From Opitutia bacterium UBA4654 (lineage in GTDB: Bacteria; Verrucomicrobiota; Verrucomicrobiia; Opitutales; Intestinicryptomonadaceae), in the NCBI GenBank assembly GCA_002405555.1, contig DHMA01000020.1, positions 1 through 5,740 on the forward strand: a stretch of DNA of 5,740 nucleotides, written 5' to 3'. Position numbers and translations under genes: made by a program. Below, piece after piece: positions 4,496 through 5,740 of the stretch. Position 1 is the first letter of the stretch. The number at the start of each line of letters is the position of its first letter. Below the pieces are notes generated by a model, which was not told where the DNA came from, did no database searches, and worked only from the letters and a program-made list of their open reading frames with translations.

Positions 4496-5740
4496 CTACA
4501 AATTGAAATACGACTTTGCGTTGTAGTAGGAAATGTCGGAAACGAGCTTGCCCACAAGCGCCATGTCCTTCGGCAAAAAGCCGCTTTCCATTTCCTTTCC
4601 GAGCATGTTGCAGAGTATGCGGCGGAAATATTCGTGGCGGGCGTACGAAAGGAACGAGCGCGAGTCCGTAAGCATTCCCACGAACCTGCCCAGCAGCGAC
4701 AGGTTGGAGACCGCTTCGAGCTGTCTGCGCATGCCGTCGAAGCTGTCGTTGAACCACCACGCCGCGCCGAGTTGCAGTTTCCCGGGGCAGAGGGAGTCCT
4801 GAAAATTGCCGAGCATTGCGCCAATCATCTCGTTGTCTTTCGGGTTGATGTTGTAGATGATTGTCTTTCCGAGCGTGCCCGTTTCGGCGATTTTGTTGAG
4901 GTGTTTTGCAAGCGGCGTCGCGTAGTTCGACTCTCCGATTGAGTCGAAGCCCGCGTCCGCGCCGAGCTTCTCGAACATCGGCTTGTTTGCGTTGCGGATT
5001 GGCCCTATGTGCAGCTGGCGAACCCAGCCCCTTTCGTAGTCCATCGCCGCGCATTCGTTGAGGATTGCCGACTTGAACGCAACCACTTCTTCGTGCGCCA
5101 GATGTTCGGGCGACGAAATCGCCTTTTTGAAAGTGTCCTCCACTTCGTAGTAGAACGAGTTTTTGTACCAGACGGTCTCGATGCCGTAGTCGGAGACGCG
5201 GCAGCCGTGTTCGTGGAAATAGTCGTGCCTGATTTTGATTGCCGCAATCAGGTCGTAGTAGGATTTAATTTCCACGCCCGACACTTTTTCGAGCGCGTCG
5301 AGGTATTTTATGTACGCCTCGTGCCCCTCTATTGCGAACGCCTTGTCGGGGCGGAAAGTCGGGCGCACCTTGACTGAAAAGCCTTCGTCCTCCAATTTTT
5401 TGTGGTAGGAAAGGTCGGAGACGATGTCGTCGGTCGTGCAGACCGCCTCGACGTTGCTTTGCGCCATGCACTCGCGCGCGCCGAGCCCCGAACGGAGAAC
5501 TTCGTTCGCCCTGTTCCAGACTTCCTCGGCGGTGTCGCCCGAAAGGAGAATGTCGTCTATTCCGAAGAAGCGGGCAAGCTCCAAGTGGCACCAGTGGTAC
5601 ATGGGGTTGCGGAGCATGTAGGGCATTGCCTCGGCGAATTTCTGGAATTTTTCCCTGTCGGACGCGTCGCCCGTGCAGTATTTTTCCTCCGCGCCGTTGC
5701 TGCGCATGAGACGCCATTTGTAGTGGTCGCCGCCCAGCCA
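4496..5740 (-). CDS. uxaC: Glucuronate isomerase (uronate isomerase), 5' end outside window
   Basis: UxaC converts D-glucuronate to D-fructuronate and D-galacturonate to D-tagaturonate, the first cytosolic step of hexuronate catabolism. It belongs to the amidohydrolase-related TIM-barrel proteins. The window holds 414 codons plus a TAG stop. The frame runs open to the right edge, where the first codons read WLGGDHYKWRLMRSNG; this matches E. coli UxaC near residue 54, so about 50 N-terminal residues, including the metal-binding HCH segment, are missing. Recognisable blocks follow in family order: CTGDASDREKF, NPMYHWCHLELARFFGI, the TTDD loop, VRPTFRPDKAFAIEG, HGCRVSDYGIE, RGWVRQLHIGPIRNAN, GFDSIGE, INPKDNEMIGAMLGNFQD, WWFNDSFDGM and RFVGMLTDSRSFLSYARHEY. 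The ATG at 5707-5705 is an internal methionine, not the start. An intrinsic terminator follows 20 bases after the stop. No frameshift or truncation is visible in the part seen, and the C-terminus ends close to the family's usual position. Confidence 0.97.
   Translation of the reverse strand, partial: WLGGDHYKWRLMRSNGAEEKYCTGDASDREKFQKFAEAMPYMLRNPMYHWCHLELARFFGIDDILLSGDTAEEVWNRANEVLRSGLGARECMAQSNVEAVCTTDDIVSDLSYHKKLEDEGFSVKVRPTFRPDKAFAIEGHEAYIKYLDALEKVSGVEIKSYYDLIAAIKIRHDYFHEHGCRVSDYGIETVWYKNSFYYEVEDTFKKAISSPEHLAHEEVVAFKSAILNECAAMDYERGWVRQLHIGPIRNANKPMFEKLGADAGFDSIGESNYATPLAKHLNKIAETGTLGKTIIYNINPKDNEMIGAMLGNFQDSLCPGKLQLGAAWWFNDSFDGMRRQLEAVSNLSLLGRFVGMLTDSRSFLSYARHEYFRRILCNMLGKEMESGFLPKDMALVGKLVSDISYYNAKSYFNL

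Noticed and set aside
5705..5707. ATG as the start of uxaC
   Set aside because: The frame continues upstream to the window edge with family-conserved residues (WLGGDHYKWRL), so this is an internal methionine.

Overview
The window holds a compact, mostly minus-strand stretch of a bacterial chromosome. It has moderately high GC coding sequence, strong GC preference at third codon positions and short AT-rich spacers. No phage, transposon, CRISPR or RNA gene is visible. Secreted glycan hydrolysis, hexuronate catabolism and the overall protein style would suit a polysaccharide-degrading, host- or gut-associated lineage such as Verrucomicrobiota (Opitutales-like). That assignment is recall-based inference, not proof.

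Layout from high to low coordinates, which is the direction of transcription. (1) 5740-4496 is the glucuronate isomerase gene uxaC, missing its 5' end beyond the window edge and closed by a textbook intrinsic terminator at 4442-4475. (2) 4389-2776 encodes a secreted or periplasmic TIM-barrel glycoside hydrolase resembling the alpha-galactosidase clan (GH27/GH36). It probably has its own promoter just after the uxaC terminator and its own terminator at 2707-2745. (3) 2648-819 is ilvB, the large subunit of acetohydroxyacid synthase. Twelve bases later comes (4) 806-324, a small cytosolic cyclophilin-type peptidyl-prolyl isomerase. Its ribosome-binding site overlaps the ilvB stop codon, so the two look co-transcribed up to a strong terminator at 268-304. 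(5) At the left edge a plus-strand reading frame ends at 69, perhaps the tail of a convergent gene, followed by GC-rich hairpins and a stretch with no convincing gene.

Two themes share the window. The hydrolase and UxaC both suit use of plant or mucin glycans: an exported enzyme releasing sugars and a cytosolic enzyme isomerising glucuronate or galacturonate. The terminator between them argues for separate transcripts. ilvB and ppi form a separate housekeeping unit for branched-chain amino acid synthesis and protein folding.

I see no clear previously undescribed system. The points most worth a second look are the cysteine-rich tail on IlvB, the absence of a neighbouring regulatory subunit gene, the divergent hydrolase, and a promoter-like element that starts inside a terminator's T-tract.
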